A DNA stretch of 64,000 nt, taken from Dasyornis broadbenti. Lineage: Eukaryota; Chordata; Aves; Passeriformes; Dasyornithidae. The position numbers and the translations under genes are program-made. Under the pieces are notes generated by a model. That model saw only the letters and a list, made by a program, of their open reading frames with translations. It made no database searches and was not told the origin of the DNA. Below, in pieces: positions 35,041 through 47,345 of this stretch; positions within the stretch are counted from its first letter, which is position 1; every line of letters begins with the position of its first letter. Where the stretch lies: NCBI GenBank assembly GCA_013397935.1, contig VZRN01002952.1:235106-299105 (forward strand), in the 5' to 3' direction.

Positions 35041-37481
35041 ACAGGGGGAAGGGCTCACCCAAAACCCCTCCAGGGAGGCTGATGCTCCCCAGCTGCTGCA
35101 GGAACAGGACCCTCTACTCCCCACCCCGAGCCCCCAGCAGATCCCAGTGTTTTGGGACAGCCTCTCCTTTGAGATGGCCTCTCCAACCCTTCACTTCAGG
35201 TGGAAAACTTGCCCAGCTCTTGCTCAGGAGCTTCTGCACACCAGGAGTGAAGCTGAGCTGAGCCCAAGCCGCTCCCTTGCCCAGACCCCACTGAACCTCC
35301 GGAGCTGCTCCTCCCATCCAGCTCCCAGTGCTCGGTAGGATTATGTGGGGTTTTGAACATGTGCAAGAAATCCCAAGTGTTTCTTTTATACAAGGAAACA
35401 AAACATTATTTTTTTTCCCCCCCCCTTCATTCTGGAACTCCTAAAGCAGCAATTCAGTGATTGTTTTGAAAGCAGCAAAGTTCTGTTTGAAATTATTTGA
35501 AAGGGTAGATAAGCTCTACTAATCCGTTCCCTGATACTGTGGTCTGGATGTTCATCGCAGAACTGGGAAGGGTTTGATCTTTGGAAACAATTTTTGAGGC
35601 CTCGCTGTTTGTAACTCATTCCAGAAGCAAATTACTGGGTTTGGATTAATGAGCCACTAATTCTCTGGGCATCTTCTTCGTGCTGGGTGTGCGGTGTGTG
35701 AAAGATTTTACCTGGGGAATTGGAGCGTAGCTCGCATCAGGAAATCCTGTAAAAGTGTGGTCCCACAGGGTGGCAGGAGGAATCTGGCTCTTGGTGCAAC
35801 TCAGCTCTCACTTACGACATTCCCAAAAATTCATGGCTCAGTTTTGGTTGAGAATTTTTGTTGCCCCTGGAGTTTTAAGTTAATCCAAAGAAGGAAAAGG
35901 CAGCTTGCTTTTGAAATGAGTGCAACGTGCCCGGTGTGAGCGTCTCCATGACCTCAGCAGGTGTCCTGCTGTGGAATTCCTGGTGATCAGTGGGAGTTCG
36001 ACAGCTGAATGGGTTCAGGGCTTTTATGTAGCTGTGCCCTGGAGTTAAGTGGCTTAGAGCACAATAAGGCAGAGTTGTTATCCAAAAAAAGTGCGTTCCC
36101 CCAAATTTTGCAGACAGAAACGCTCAGTTCAGTGTAAGAGGTTTTGTTCCTCTGGGGGTGTCCCCACTGTGGCACTTCACTGTCACACACTTTGTGCTGG
36201 ATCAAACATTTCTTCAAGGCCCTGGAGAAGAAATCCTTAAAATGAGCCCAGATTTCTGTTCTCTCCCCTAGTTTGTTGGCTGACCTGGAAAAGTTTAGGT
36301 TATGGCAACAGGATTTTGAAGCCGTGTTTGTGGGGTACTAGGAATTAGCGTTTTCCAGTTGGCTTTTCCTTGTTTCTCTCACTCTCCTCCTCGGAAAAAG
36401 CAATAAAACTGCTTTGTCAGCTGCCTGTCAGCATAACAGGAATCCTTTCCTTTGGATGATGATTTTATAGGGAAGTTCGTATGCGAATCACCAAGTCTAG
36501 CTTTTAAAAACAAAGTGTGCCGCAGCTCCTGACAACATCGACTGGGGCATTTTATTTTTAAAAATCGGGGAAAGTTCCGTATCTTTTTAAGGAGTTGGTG
36601 TTTGAGCTAATAACGGAGGTGCTTTTTTAAAACAAAAACGTAAATGCCGCAGCTTCCAGAGATGGCACACATGGATTGTGTCTTTGGGTATGGTGATTTA
36701 TTTTGTCTTCTCAGACTGTGTGCACAGGAACTCTTCCGTCTACTTCCACTTGGCTTATGGGGATCCTGCTTCCTGCGCTTCCTAACGTATCAGCAGTGAG
36801 TCAGCTTTCCGAAGTCGCAGTGAATTTGGGAATCATTATTAGAAGTGAGCTATAAAATGTACGGAATGCAGTTTTTGGCCTTTTCGATGGAGTGGAATCA
36901 CAGCTCCAGGCTGCTGGCTTGAGAGTTTATTGAGAGAGGGACTGAAATATTTTGTAAGCTGGACTTTGGCAGGATTCAGTCTGGAGTGAGCTCCCGTGGC
37001 TCACCTGCAGCGGGGGATTTTGGGGCTCAGAACAGCAGGACAGATGTATATAATCCTGTACTGGTTTGTGCAGTGCAAAGCTTGTTTCACGTTGTTCTCC
37101 TGGAACGGTTAAACCATGGCATTCTTTGATTCTTCCGTTCTTTCCTGCTTCCAGTACTGGAACTGGCTCATTTTGCACATCATAACCTTGGCTCATCTTT
37201 TAATATGATTCTTCAAAAAAACCAAGTGCTGTTTCTGTGATATTGTATTATCTGAATCATCCTATTTAAGTTTTTTTCAAAAAAGTTATTGTTTCTAATT
37301 GTTCTGTTCCTGTGTTTTTTGCTGGTGTGTAATTAAAAAAACAGAATTTTTTCTTTCCCTGGTTATTTAATACTTTAGCTGCCTGTAAATATTTCTTGTT
37401 AAGTGCTCTGGAATGTGCTGTAGAAGTTGTATTACCTCAGTTTAAAGCATTGTTTGGAACCTATTTTGGTTGGTTATTTCT

Positions 37482-37487
37482 ATTAAA
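37482..37487 (+). terminator. Candidate distal TRIM33 polyadenylation signal
   Basis: ATTAAA is followed about 25 bases later by a T-rich stretch (tttcaacttgagtttctttc) that could serve as the downstream element. It was chosen as the most distal signal because intergenic CR1 repeats begin only after it. Confidence 0.45.
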
Positions 37488-38761
37488 TTAGAAAAGCCAC
37501 TCTTTCAACTTGAGTTTCTTTCTTGCACATCATCAGATATGGATTCACATCTGGCAAAAGGCTTCCCTGACAACACCTGCAGTGTGGAAATAGGAGGAAA
37601 TTTAGGCTGCAGGAGCCCAGGTGAGCCCAGCTGAGGTTGCAGGATCCAAGACAGAAAAGTACTTGTCACATTTATCTCCACTTGGGCATGAAACACACGG
37701 GTTTGGAGGTCTCTGTACCTTTTACATGCAGAGAAAAAGCTGCACACATGGAATTCTGCTGTGTTCCTTCACCCTGGAGCTGCATTTTGCTGGGTGTGCC
37801 TGGAGCTGCTCCCCACCACTGATAAATCCCATTTTTTATGTGGATGTTGCTGCTGGAGCAGTGTCCTGACTTTCCTGGTCACAACTAAAGGCAGAACAGA
37901 GCTTTGCAGCCCTTGGGCTGTGGCCCCGCTCAGCTGCAGCTCGGCGTTGGAATTAGGAACTGGTCCGGCTGGTTTTGACAGGAGCCATGGGAAGATTGCA
38001 GCTCCAGCTGAGCCACAAGGAAGCGGAGTAAGTTTGCACCTCAGCTAAAATTCTCTTGGAATAATTTTTCTGTAGCCAGTGCAGGAGAGCTCTGGTGACC
38101 TGGAATGCCTCCCAGCTTGGGGAGGGTCTGAACGTCCCTAATTCAGGTGCAGGCTCTGATCCAGGCAGGTCTGTAATGTCCCAGCAGTTCCCTTCAGGCT
38201 GTGCCTCAGAACAAACTCGAATTTCTCTCTCCCTGTTTGTTCATTCTAGAAGTGCTTGTGGTGGTTCAGTGTCACAGAGGCTCCTCGTGTTCCAGGAGAA
38301 GGTTCGGTGACTTCACTGAAGCTTCTATTCCTGCTGAAACAAAGAACAGCTGCATTCGCTGCTGCCCTTCCGGCTCTGCTCGCTGCGTGAACAGCTGCTT
38401 TGCGCCTAAAGCCTGCGCTTCCAGCCCAAACCCTGGCAGCTCGAGGGGCTGCTGGCTCTGCCTGTGCTGGGCGTGAGGGGACGGCTCCGTGCCCCGCTCA
38501 GCTCCCCCAGGGCTGGCAGAGGAGCAGCAAGGAGCTCGTGAAGGGGGATTTTGTTTCTCTTTGCCAGGTGCTGCCTCACTGAGCACCACCAGCTCCGCCA
38601 GCCCATCTGCTCCAGCTCTTTGGGTGGTTGGTGTTGGCCTTTGTGGCTGGACTGGCATCTGGCATTTTCAGCTCCTCTGTTTGACTCTGCTCAGTGCCTG
38701 GATTTCCTCTACAGGCTTGCTTGAATTTTGTTTTTTTTTTTTTTTTCTCCCTCTTAATGCC

Positions 38762-38813
38762 CTGGCTTTGATTGTCCTGGCTTTAATTGTCTTGGCCTTA
38801 ATTCTCCTGGCTT
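38762..38813. repeat. 15-bp tandem repeat, about 3.4 units
   Basis: The unit 'ctggctttgattgtc' is followed by variants with aattgtc and aattctc. Confidence 0.9.
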
Positions 38814-38979
38814 GCTCCAATGACACGGAGCTGTTCACCCCATCACACGGTGCTGCAATTCAGTTGCCAATTTTTATTTCACCCCAGGGTGAAAAATCCC
38901 ATCCCAGAATTCTACCAAGGATTAGAAATGGCTTCTGAACTGTTCATCCCCTTGCTGCCATTGTAGAATTCACATCCAT

Positions 38980-39123
38980 TATTGAATCCCAGGATGGTTT
39001 TGGAGGGAAGGGACTTTTAAGCTCATCCAGTTCCACCCCCTGCCATGGCAGGGACACCTTCCACTATCCCAGGTTGCTCCAAACCCCATCCAAGCTGGCC
39101 TTGGACACCTCCAGGGGTGTGGG
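38980..39123 (-). repeat. CR1 LINE, 3'-end fragment
   Basis: 'gaatcccaggatggttttggagggaagggac' through 'ggccttggacacctccaggggtg'. Confidence 0.83.
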
Positions 39124-39682
39124 TATCTCTGGGGACACAGACGATTTTGGAGTTACTGCTGTCTGGGGGTTGAGGTGATGAGTCTGGATCTTCTCCAGAG
39201 CACTGCCCTTCCTTCCCCTTATTAATCTCCCTCACCGTGTGACCCCTCTGGATCGCTGCAGTGCCTGGATAGGCTCACAGGGGCTGAGCTGCATTCCCTG
39301 CTGTTCCCACGTCCTTCGCTCCGTGTTTGTGGAGCAGATGGAGCAGAACAAAGCACTCAGTGCTGAGGAAATTGCTCCTTGCCCAAATGACCTTCCAGGG
39401 CTTTCCGTGGGCTGCAGCTCAGCGCAGGGCGATCTCCACTTGGGCTCACGCTCAGGAGCTGGGGTAAGGTTTGCTCAGCTGGCAGGGTTCAACACAAGGG
39501 GTAGAAATTCCTGCTGCTTTCATTAACGCAGCAGCGATGAGCCTGTTGAGCACAGAACCTCAGCGAGCAGATGGCACAAGGCTGGGCCACCATGGCTGGG
39601 GCTGCTGGGGGACACCTCACCAAGGACCTGGCCGAGTGAGCAGCGCTGGATCTACTGCTTCATCCTGGCACTGTTCATCTGC

Positions 39683-39822
39683 CATCCCTGGAAGTGTCCC
39701 AGGCCAGGCTGGAAAGGGCTTGGAGCAACCTGGGATGGTGGAAGGTGTCCCTGCCCATGGGAGGGGGTGGAACTGAATCAGCTTTAAGGACCCTTCCAAA
39801 CCAAATTATTTAGGATTCTGTG
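39683..39822 (+). repeat. CR1 LINE, 3'-end fragment
   Basis: 'tgccatccctggaagtgtcccaggccaggctgg' through 'aaggacccttccaaaccaaattatttaggattctg'. It lies about 560 bp from an oppositely oriented copy. Confidence 0.83.
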
Positions 39823-41375
39823 AACTGCTGCCGGCCCTTTTTGCCTCATCCGTGGCTTCAGTGAACCCCCCAGCAGTGCCTGGGGACAGAACTTGCTGCT
39901 CTTTCTGAGGCTGGGCGGGATGCAGCCATCCCAACTAAACCTCTTCAGCAACTGTCTTGATGAGAATAGCTTTTTTTTTTTTTTTTTTTGTCTTGTCTTG
40001 TGTATCAGAGGAAAACACAAAAGCCTTTCGTGACAGAAGAACTGCTCAGAAGTGTTTGGAAATCCCATCTTTTGAAGTTTTCCACCACTGTGGGAATATG
40101 GGGCTGGGATACACCTTTGGGCTGTGCTGTGGATGATGGCATCTGTGTGGCAGTGTGTACCTGTTTCAGATCACTTTCCTGGCAGGAAAGAGAGAGCTCT
40201 GAAAGCGGCTGGAACTCTCAATCATTTGAAATTTTCTTTTGGATCCGTATTTAGTGCAGTTCTGTCACCAAGCACAGCCTGTGCCCTGGATCTGACAGGC
40301 GCTTTGCTGTTGGCTGCAGAATAACATGCAGAATTCCAGACTGAAGTCTGTTTCCTCTTGGAGTTTGTGCCTCCAGGCAATCCCAAACCTAAGTTCTTTA
40401 TCTTCTCTACTTGCACTGAACGTCTCCAAAGGAAGGAGATGTGGCAGCACCCAGTTCTGGCAGCAGGGCCCGAGCTCAGGGTGAATCCCGCTTTTTAATG
40501 AAGACAGATCATGTGCCCACCCGAGGCTCCATCGACTCACAGCCACAGGGAAAATGCAGGCACTTCAGAGAGGGATGGGAAGCATGGAAAGCTCTGGATA
40601 ACCAACCACACCCCCTGTGGGAAGGCAGGGACCACGGCGTGGAATTCATGCATCATCCTACCAAGAATCCGCAAGGGAGCTGCTCATTCCTGAAAACCTC
40701 CTGCAGGGATCGTGTCACCAGATGGTGCTGTTAACACAGCGCTCCGCGCGCTGGGCTCGGAGCGAGCGGGGAACTTTTTCTGGGAAGGAAACTCTTGGCT
40801 TTGGGTTCTGCAGGTGGGGAGGGAGCTGCTGAGAGCGTTTTTGGCGTGCCAGGCTCTGAACCACCGGCGATACCCCAGTCCATGGAAAGCTCAGGAAGGG
40901 AGTTTGGCAAAAAGGGATTTACTGAGCTTTCAGGGCTTTGTTCTGCACCATCAGACCCTGCCTGAGTGGGATGTGGAGACCTGGGGGCTTCAATCTCCTT
41001 CATTTCTCTCCCTGTCTCAGCCTCAAAGAGCTCTGTGCTTCCTGCCCAGGCGTGCGAGCAGAGCTGAGCCTGCACGGGCAAAGCTGGAGATGTTGGTGCC
41101 GGGCAGCAGCAACGACCCACCCCCTCCCTGCCCCCTGCCCTGGCAGGCTCCAGAAGCCACATCTGCTGAGGAAGGAAGGGGATGGGATGTGGGCTCAGCC
41201 CCCTCTGCCCCCTCCCCATTGCTGGGACCGCAGGGCATACGGGGCTGGGGGAGCTCCCAGCAAGCAGGAGCCCTGTGGAGCTCACCAGCTCTGTTCCCTG
41301 CCTGAGGCAGGTGTCAATGAACCATTCCCGCTGAAAAATCTCCTGGTGGCACTGTCACCAGGCAGTGCCAAAGAG

Positions 41376-41822
41376 CAGAATCACGGAACCACAGAATCAC
41401 AGAATCACAGAACCACAGAACCACAGAACCACAGAACCACAGAATCACCTTCCTGAACTGGAAGCGACCCACAGGGATCATTGAATCCAATTCCCTGGCC
41501 CTGCACAGGCGCCCCAACAATCCCACCCTGTGCATCCCCGAGAGCATTGTCCAAACGCTCCTGGAGCTCCGGCAGCCTTGGGGCCGTGCCCATTCCCTGG
41601 GGAGCCTGAGCAGTGCCCAGCAGCCTCTGGGGGAAGAACCTTTCCCTGAGATCCAACCTAACCCTGCCCTGACACAGCTCCAGCCCTTCCCTCAGCTCCT
41701 GTCCCTGTCCCACAGGGCAGAAATCAGTGTCTCCCCCTCTTCTTCCCCTCACAAGGAAGTTGTGACTGCAATGAGGTCTCCCCTCAGTCTCCTCCAGGCT
41801 GAGCACCACCAAAGAATTTCCC
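41376..41822 (-). repeat. CR1 LINE (type B) with expanded terminal octamers
   Basis: About nine tandem 'ccacagaa/tcacagaa' octamers (41,376-41,448) lead into 'tgaatccaattccctggccctgcacaggcgccc' and the type B body, ending near 'tctcctccaggctgagcacca'. Tandem octamers at the 3' end are the CR1 hallmark; here they are more numerous than usual. Confidence 0.87.
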
Positions 41823-43098
41823 ACTTGAAAACTTCTGGGCTTCTCATTTGAGCCAGGGATGCAGTGCAGCTCTGGGTGCTCTCTGCACTGCTGAGACCTG
41901 TCCAGGGATGAGATGCTCCTCAGCCACCTTCTGTCCCTAAAGGTTGTGGTTTAGGGTCCTTTCCCTGAGCAGAGCGGATGCCCAGGACTGTAACTGCTGC
42001 TGCTGCCACAAGTTTGCTCTGAGCTCTGAGCTCACCTGCAGGCAGGAGCCCAGATCTGATGCCTGTGTGGTTTTGATGCTGAGCAGAGTTGGGGGTAGGG
42101 TGAGATCTGAGCCTGCCAGGGATCCCAGCCTTGGATTTTTGTGTCCAATCAGGCCCTGCAATGTTTGTGCATGTGTGATTCTGCCTGGAGATTAGGACAC
42201 CAAGTGTTGGTAACAAATGCGGGGCGGGCTGGACTTTACCTGTGTCCATCCCTTGTGCCCTGTACTGAGTGAAAAGGAGGGGGATAACTACCCAGAATGA
42301 GTTAAGGAACAGTGATTAATGCTGGAAAGGCAGGCAGAGTCAAAATTTGGAATACTGAGACATTCTGGCTCTTCCTTGATTTCTCGTTGGAAGGGCTGAT
42401 GGGGCTGTGGGTACCTGCCTGGGGTCTGGCTCTCCTGATGAAGCTGCAGCATGTTCCTGCTTTCCCCAGCCCTCTGCAATGCTCTCCTGCCCTCTGGAAA
42501 ACATGATGAATCAGAGTGTGCTGTCAGCATTCAGTTCTCTGCTGCGCTGGCTGGGAGTCCTCTCCCAGCATGGGTGTCCAGAGCTCAGCCTGGTCTTTGT
42601 TCAGTCCCCGATCTCCCAGTTGCCTGGGCCAGCAGCTGATCTGCTGCTGGCTGCGCTGCTGGCTCAGGGGGCGGCTGTGGACACGTCAAACCAGTTTAAT
42701 CTTCTGCCCAGTTATAATCAGCCTAATTCTACTCCAGATGCAGGCTCAGGCCCCTTCTCATGGCTGAGCAGATCATCGCTGTGCCAGGCCGCCAGCTGTT
42801 GGCTGGTGAAAACTGAATTCTGTGGGAAATAATTCAGTTATGCTGGTGGGTCTGGAGACTCCGTCCTGCCCTGTGCTTCCAAGGATCTCTCTTCTTCTTG
42901 CCTCTCCTGGCTGGTGGGCACAGCAAGTGGCTTCACTGGAGGGTTTTCTGGGTGCAGAATCACAGCTGAGGTGTGATTTATGGGGGCCACGTTGGTCAGA
43001 TGACAGAGCTTCATCCAAATCAAGACCTGCACCCTCAGTCACCTGACGAGTTACTTCTTGCTTTAAACTGAACTGTGTTCTGCTTGTTTCTGAGTTCT

Positions 43099-43165
43099 CA
43101 CAGTCACAGAATCACAGAGTGGGTTGGGTTGAAGGGACCTTCAAGCTCATCTCGTTCCACCCTTG
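43099..43165 (-). repeat. CR1 LINE, short 3' end
   Basis: 'cagtcacagaatcacagagtgggttgggttgaagggacctt', then divergence. Confidence 0.8.
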
Positions 43166-43489
43166 GCCTGGGTGATGGGCTCTGCGGGCAGTGCTGGGGA
43201 GGCTGCTTGGCTGTTATCAGCAGAAGAAATAAACAATCTCCTGGCAATGCTAATGGCAGGGTGTCCTTGCCTCCTGTCATTTAGAGCCTTGGGGAATAAT
43301 ATTATCAGTAAATAAAGTGATTTAAACAAACTAAAAAAAAAAATCCCAGTGAAATCTTTTGGCCCTGAGATCTGATCCTGGCAGAAGCAGCCAGCACCCT
43401 ACAGTGAGGGTACCCTACACTATCCCATTTCTCCACCATCCCAGTCATTTCCCCAGGGTAAGAGGGAGCCCTCATGCCTGTTAGTTCTC

Positions 43490-43608
43490 TTCTGGAAGTG
43501 TCCAAGGCCGGCTTGGACAGGGCTTGGAGCGCTCTGGGATAGTGGAAGGTGGAATAGGATGAGCTTTAAGGTCCCTTCCCTCCCAAACCATTCCATATTT
43601 CTATGACT
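43490..43608 (+). repeat. CR1 LINE, 3'-end fragment with internal deletion
   Basis: 'ggaagtgtccaaggccggcttggacagggcttgg' through 'ggtcccttccctcccaaaccattcc'. The 'gtccctgcccatggcaggg' segment is missing. Confidence 0.82.
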
Positions 43609-45507
43609 GTTGTGGGCTTTCCTGCTCTGCCCATGGGCGGCTGTCAAGGACACCCCTAGTCCAAACTGCAGGGCCTGCTGCTCCTCTTTTGGGGGATCTG
43701 GAGCTCTGGGGAAGGAGCTGCAGCAGAACCCAAATCTTGGGAAAGGCCCACGTGCTGCATGGCTCAGCTGGATCCAGTTCTGTTTCTCCATGAGTGTCCT
43801 TGGGGACATGATTGCCAGCACATCCGTCATTTACAATTCTGTCTGTTGTCACCTGTGGAAGGAGATTATTATGCAGCGAAGTGATTGACAGGGGTTTTCT
43901 CTTTTTTCTTTTTATTAATAGGTGCATTGCAAGTGCTGCTGTGGGCTCCCGGGGGAGCTCCCTGCAGAGGATGCTCTGAGGGTGAGCTGGATGTGTAAAC
44001 AGCTCCTTGATGCAGATCCACACATCTCTAACGAGAAAAAAACACTTGGATTGGCTGTGGGTCTTGTGGGAGAACTTTGGGATCATTGTCTGGGGTGAGC
44101 TGGGAATGACTGGACCCACACCTCATTCCCTAGGGCGGGGAAGTGCCTGGGGGAGCAGGAGATACAGGGAGCCAGGAGATTTGGCCAAAGACTTGGCCCC
44201 TTTAGGGCGTAGGGTGGGAAGCACCAGCCCAGGGAAAGCAGCTCCTGCTCATCCATGCTGCTCTCTGGAGGCTGATGGAGCCGGTTAATCAAAGAGCTCT
44301 CAGGTTTCTTTTCACATGTTAATATCCTCCTGAAATAAAAACATTACAGCATTTTCTCTCCCAGGCACAATTGTGCACCATAGGTTTTGTTTTCCCTGTT
44401 ATAAAATACTGCTATTTTTATTACTTGTATTTCCACTGGGAGGGATGAAAATAACCAGAATACAGCAAATACTTTGTTAGCACACTGGGGGAAAAAACCC
44501 CAGCCTATAACTCCTTATTTCCCATTACAGGCAGCAGCTTAGAATGGTTCTTCCAGAGGGCTGAGATTAAGTATATTCTGCTTTGCTTGTGAAAAAGCAG
44601 GAATTTTGGTTTCCATGAAAACACTTGTGCTTCAAAGCCTGGGTTAATTCTAAGGAGTGTTGGGGCTTGGGACCTCCTGCCCCCTCTGCCAGGTGTTACT
44701 GGGAGGTGGTTGCAGATGGATGTGTTCAATCTCTTACTGTGCAGGCACATGGAATTGTTCCAGGGCCTTTTATCCAGCTCCCTCTTCTTTCCTGATGGAA
44801 ATGGTGCTGAGATAAAGCCGTATGCTGTGTGGACTGGGGATGTTTCGAATCTAAAGACCTCTCATTCCATGGCTGCTGGAGCTGGGAATCACTGACCAAA
44901 GCCTTGTGCTGCTCTGGAAACCCTCAATGCCACCTGCGGCCTGCTGGGATTAAATGTCAAAGGGCTCCTTCTGCTCGCCTGAGCTGCAGAGGCTGAGGAG
45001 GGTGGGAGAGCAAAGGCTTCCCGGGAATCTTTAGCACTTTATAACCAGAGACAAATTTTAATCTCTCTTCTGGGTTCTGACACCAGCACTTTATTGGCCT
45101 TCAAAGAAAGTGCAGTCTTTTAAAAATAAATTATGCAGTGATACTCGTAAAGGTGTCCACAGCACACAAGGCTGAAATGAGACCCTAAAAGCAGCAGTTT
45201 TTCATCTGCTCTCAGAGAAAGGATGTGTTAATATTGAACATGAACATTTAGGCAAAGGCCAGCTTGAGCCTTCTGACAGGCCTGTTCCAACAACAGCCAC
45301 TTTGACCCGGGGAAGGTAGGATTCACTGTTTAAATCAGTTTGAGGAATTGAGATGGGGATTCATCCCAGCCTAATGCTCATCCCTGTGAGGTGGTACCAT
45401 GTCCAGGTATTTTCTGCGATAATCTTCCTGAAATTTCAGTCTTAAATAAGCCCAACTTGCCAGACGTACAGAGGGCTGACAGCCCTGAGTAGCACTGGGA
45501 TGTCAAG

Positions 45508-45770
45508 TCATGGAATCACGGAATACCCTGAGCTGGAGGGGACCCAGAGGGATCATTGAGTCCAACCCCTGGCCCTGCACAGACACCCCAACAATCCCAC
45601 CCTGGGCATCCCTGGCAGCGCTGTCCAAACGCTCCTGGAGCTCTGGCAGCCTCGGGGCCGTGCCCATTCCCTGGGGAGCCTGGGCAGTGCCCAGCACCCT
45701 CTGGGGGAAGAACCTTTCCCTGAGATCCAGCCTGACCCTCCCTGGCACAGCTCCAGCCCTTCCCTGGCTG
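45508..45770 (-). repeat. CR1 LINE (type B), 3'-end fragment
   Basis: 'catggaatcacggaataccctgagctgg' through 'gggggaagaacctttccctgagatcc' and 'cagctccagcccttccctgg'. It is very close to the + strand copy at 60,655. Confidence 0.87.
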
Positions 45771-46462
45771 CTTGGTCAGGTACCTCAGCAGGCCAAGGCT
45801 CTCACTTCATTCATTTTACTGAGGTTGTGCCTTGTGTTAAAGGCAGCTGGGGAAGGTCAGAGCTCCCTGAGCTCTCTGGACAATGGCTTTGAGCTCAGCT
45901 CATCCTTCACCTCCCCGGTCCCAGCTCAGCTGATATCATCAGACCTCTGATGCTGCTGGAGCAGAAATGGCTTTTTAGAGCTTCCAGCACTGCCAAATCA
46001 GGCTCTGACTCTTCACCTTGAGGATATGCAAAGACTCCAGGTCAATAAAATGTATTTCAGAAGTCTCATCACCAGGAAAGAGCTTTTGATGGTGGTCCTG
46101 CCTCTGGAACTCTTCCTGCCTGGATGCACACAGCTCCAAAGCTGCCTGGCTCCGGGGTCCAGTTTTGTGTGCAATATGCTGTGATGCCTCTTGGAACCGG
46201 AGCTTTTCAGGACACAGAGTCACATTTCCGTGCCCTGAATCCAAGGAAGCCTGCCCTGCACAGAATGCCTAGCTGGCACTGCGGGACAGGAGCTGGCAGC
46301 AGGGACTGCCAACCCCGCCACCGTGGCCTTTGGGCTGAGCAGGTTCCTTCCAGGCTGTGCCCAAGAGGGAAATGTGTTATTTATCTTTAAACTGCTCATC
46401 TCGGAGTGTGTTTGCAGTGCAGTACAGGATTTTCATTTTAGGCTACAAAATCAGGATGATTT

Positions 46463-46535
46463 TTCCTTCCTTCCTTCCTTCCTTCCTTCCTTCCTTCCTT
46501 CCTTCCTTCCTTCCTTCCTTCCTTCCTTCCTTCCT
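46463..46535. repeat. (TTCC)n microsatellite
   Basis: About 18 near-perfect TTCC units, continuing into a pyrimidine-rich stretch to about 46,562. It generates artificial FLPS repeats in conceptual translation. Confidence 0.97.
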
Positions 46536-47232
46536 CCCTCTTTTCCCCACATCTCTCCCTTTCACCAGTCCTTCTAGGACATTCAAGGAATGGAGTGTCT
46601 GGAATTGAGTAACTGCTCCCAAATCACAAGTTTACACAGGGAATGAACAGCCAGGAGACACCCGGAACACAGAAGGAAAGAAACAGCATCTCCTTTGTAT
46701 TTCTGCTTTTGCTCTGTGCACCAGATTTCATACTTAGCACAAAGTAATTGTTTTTTTAAACAAATTGTATTGGACTTAAACTAATTCTTACCTCCCTGTC
46801 TGCATCGGATAAAGGTGCTCTCCTTCTCAGTGCAGGCAGGGGTGAGGTGAGGATTTTGGGTTTCTCGCTGTTCACACACCTACAGCCACCCTGGAGAAGT
46901 GAGTGGAGGGGCACAGCAATGCACTCTGTGTTTATCCACAGATGACTCGGTGTCGTTGCCAAAGGATCCAGATCCGCGTCATTTTTCCTGGCAAGAAGCT
47001 CTGAATCCTTTGTGAGCTATTTCCAATTATTATATTAACTGGGAAAGTAAACAATGCCATGCTATTCGATAGAGCTGGCATCAATAAATGCTGCTGCTCC
47101 CTCTCCAGACTTGATTATTATTAAGAAATAAAAATATCGGCTTCAAATAGATCCTAATGCGAATTAAATGAACAGCATATTCTGTCTCAGCTGGACAAAT
47201 ATATTCGTGATTGCAACTTAGCAGCCCACGTT

Positions 47233-47345
47233 CACAGAATCATGGAATGGTTTGGGTTGGAAGGGATCTTAGACCTCATCCCACTCCACCCCTGCCACGG
47301 GCAGGGACACCTTCCCCTATCCCAGATTGCTCCAAGTCCCGATCT
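47233..47345 (-). repeat. CR1 LINE, short 3' end
   Basis: 'cacagaatcatggaatggtttgggttggaagggatctt' through 'cccagattgctccaagtccc'. Confidence 0.85.

Larger units (their letters stand above)
32766..37505 (+). other. TRIM33: TRIM33 3' untranslated region (predicted extent)
   Basis: AT-rich DNA after the stop with no supported coding content. A length of about 4.7 kb is close to the long 3' UTR of mammalian TRIM33 (recalled, not measured). Possible poly(A) signals are ATTAAA at 33,351, AATAAA at 34,501 and 36,402, and ATTAAA at 37,482. The block at about 34,870-35,340 is unusually GC-rich. No CR1 copy was recognised inside it, consistent with an exonic region. Confidence 0.6.

Noticed and set aside
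34731..35261. 176-codon open frame after TRIM33
   Set aside because: It lies inside the predicted 3' UTR in its GC-rich block, with no family match.
40712..41305. 197-codon + and 184-codon - open frames overlapping each other
   Set aside because: Open frames on both strands of the same GC-rich segment point to base composition, not coding. No homology recognised.
43601..44119. 172-codon minus-strand open frame
   Set aside because: It begins in unique DNA and runs up to a CR1 copy; no domain and no splice signals.
46323..46608. Protein with FLPS repeats
   Set aside because: Direct translation of the (TTCC)n microsatellite.
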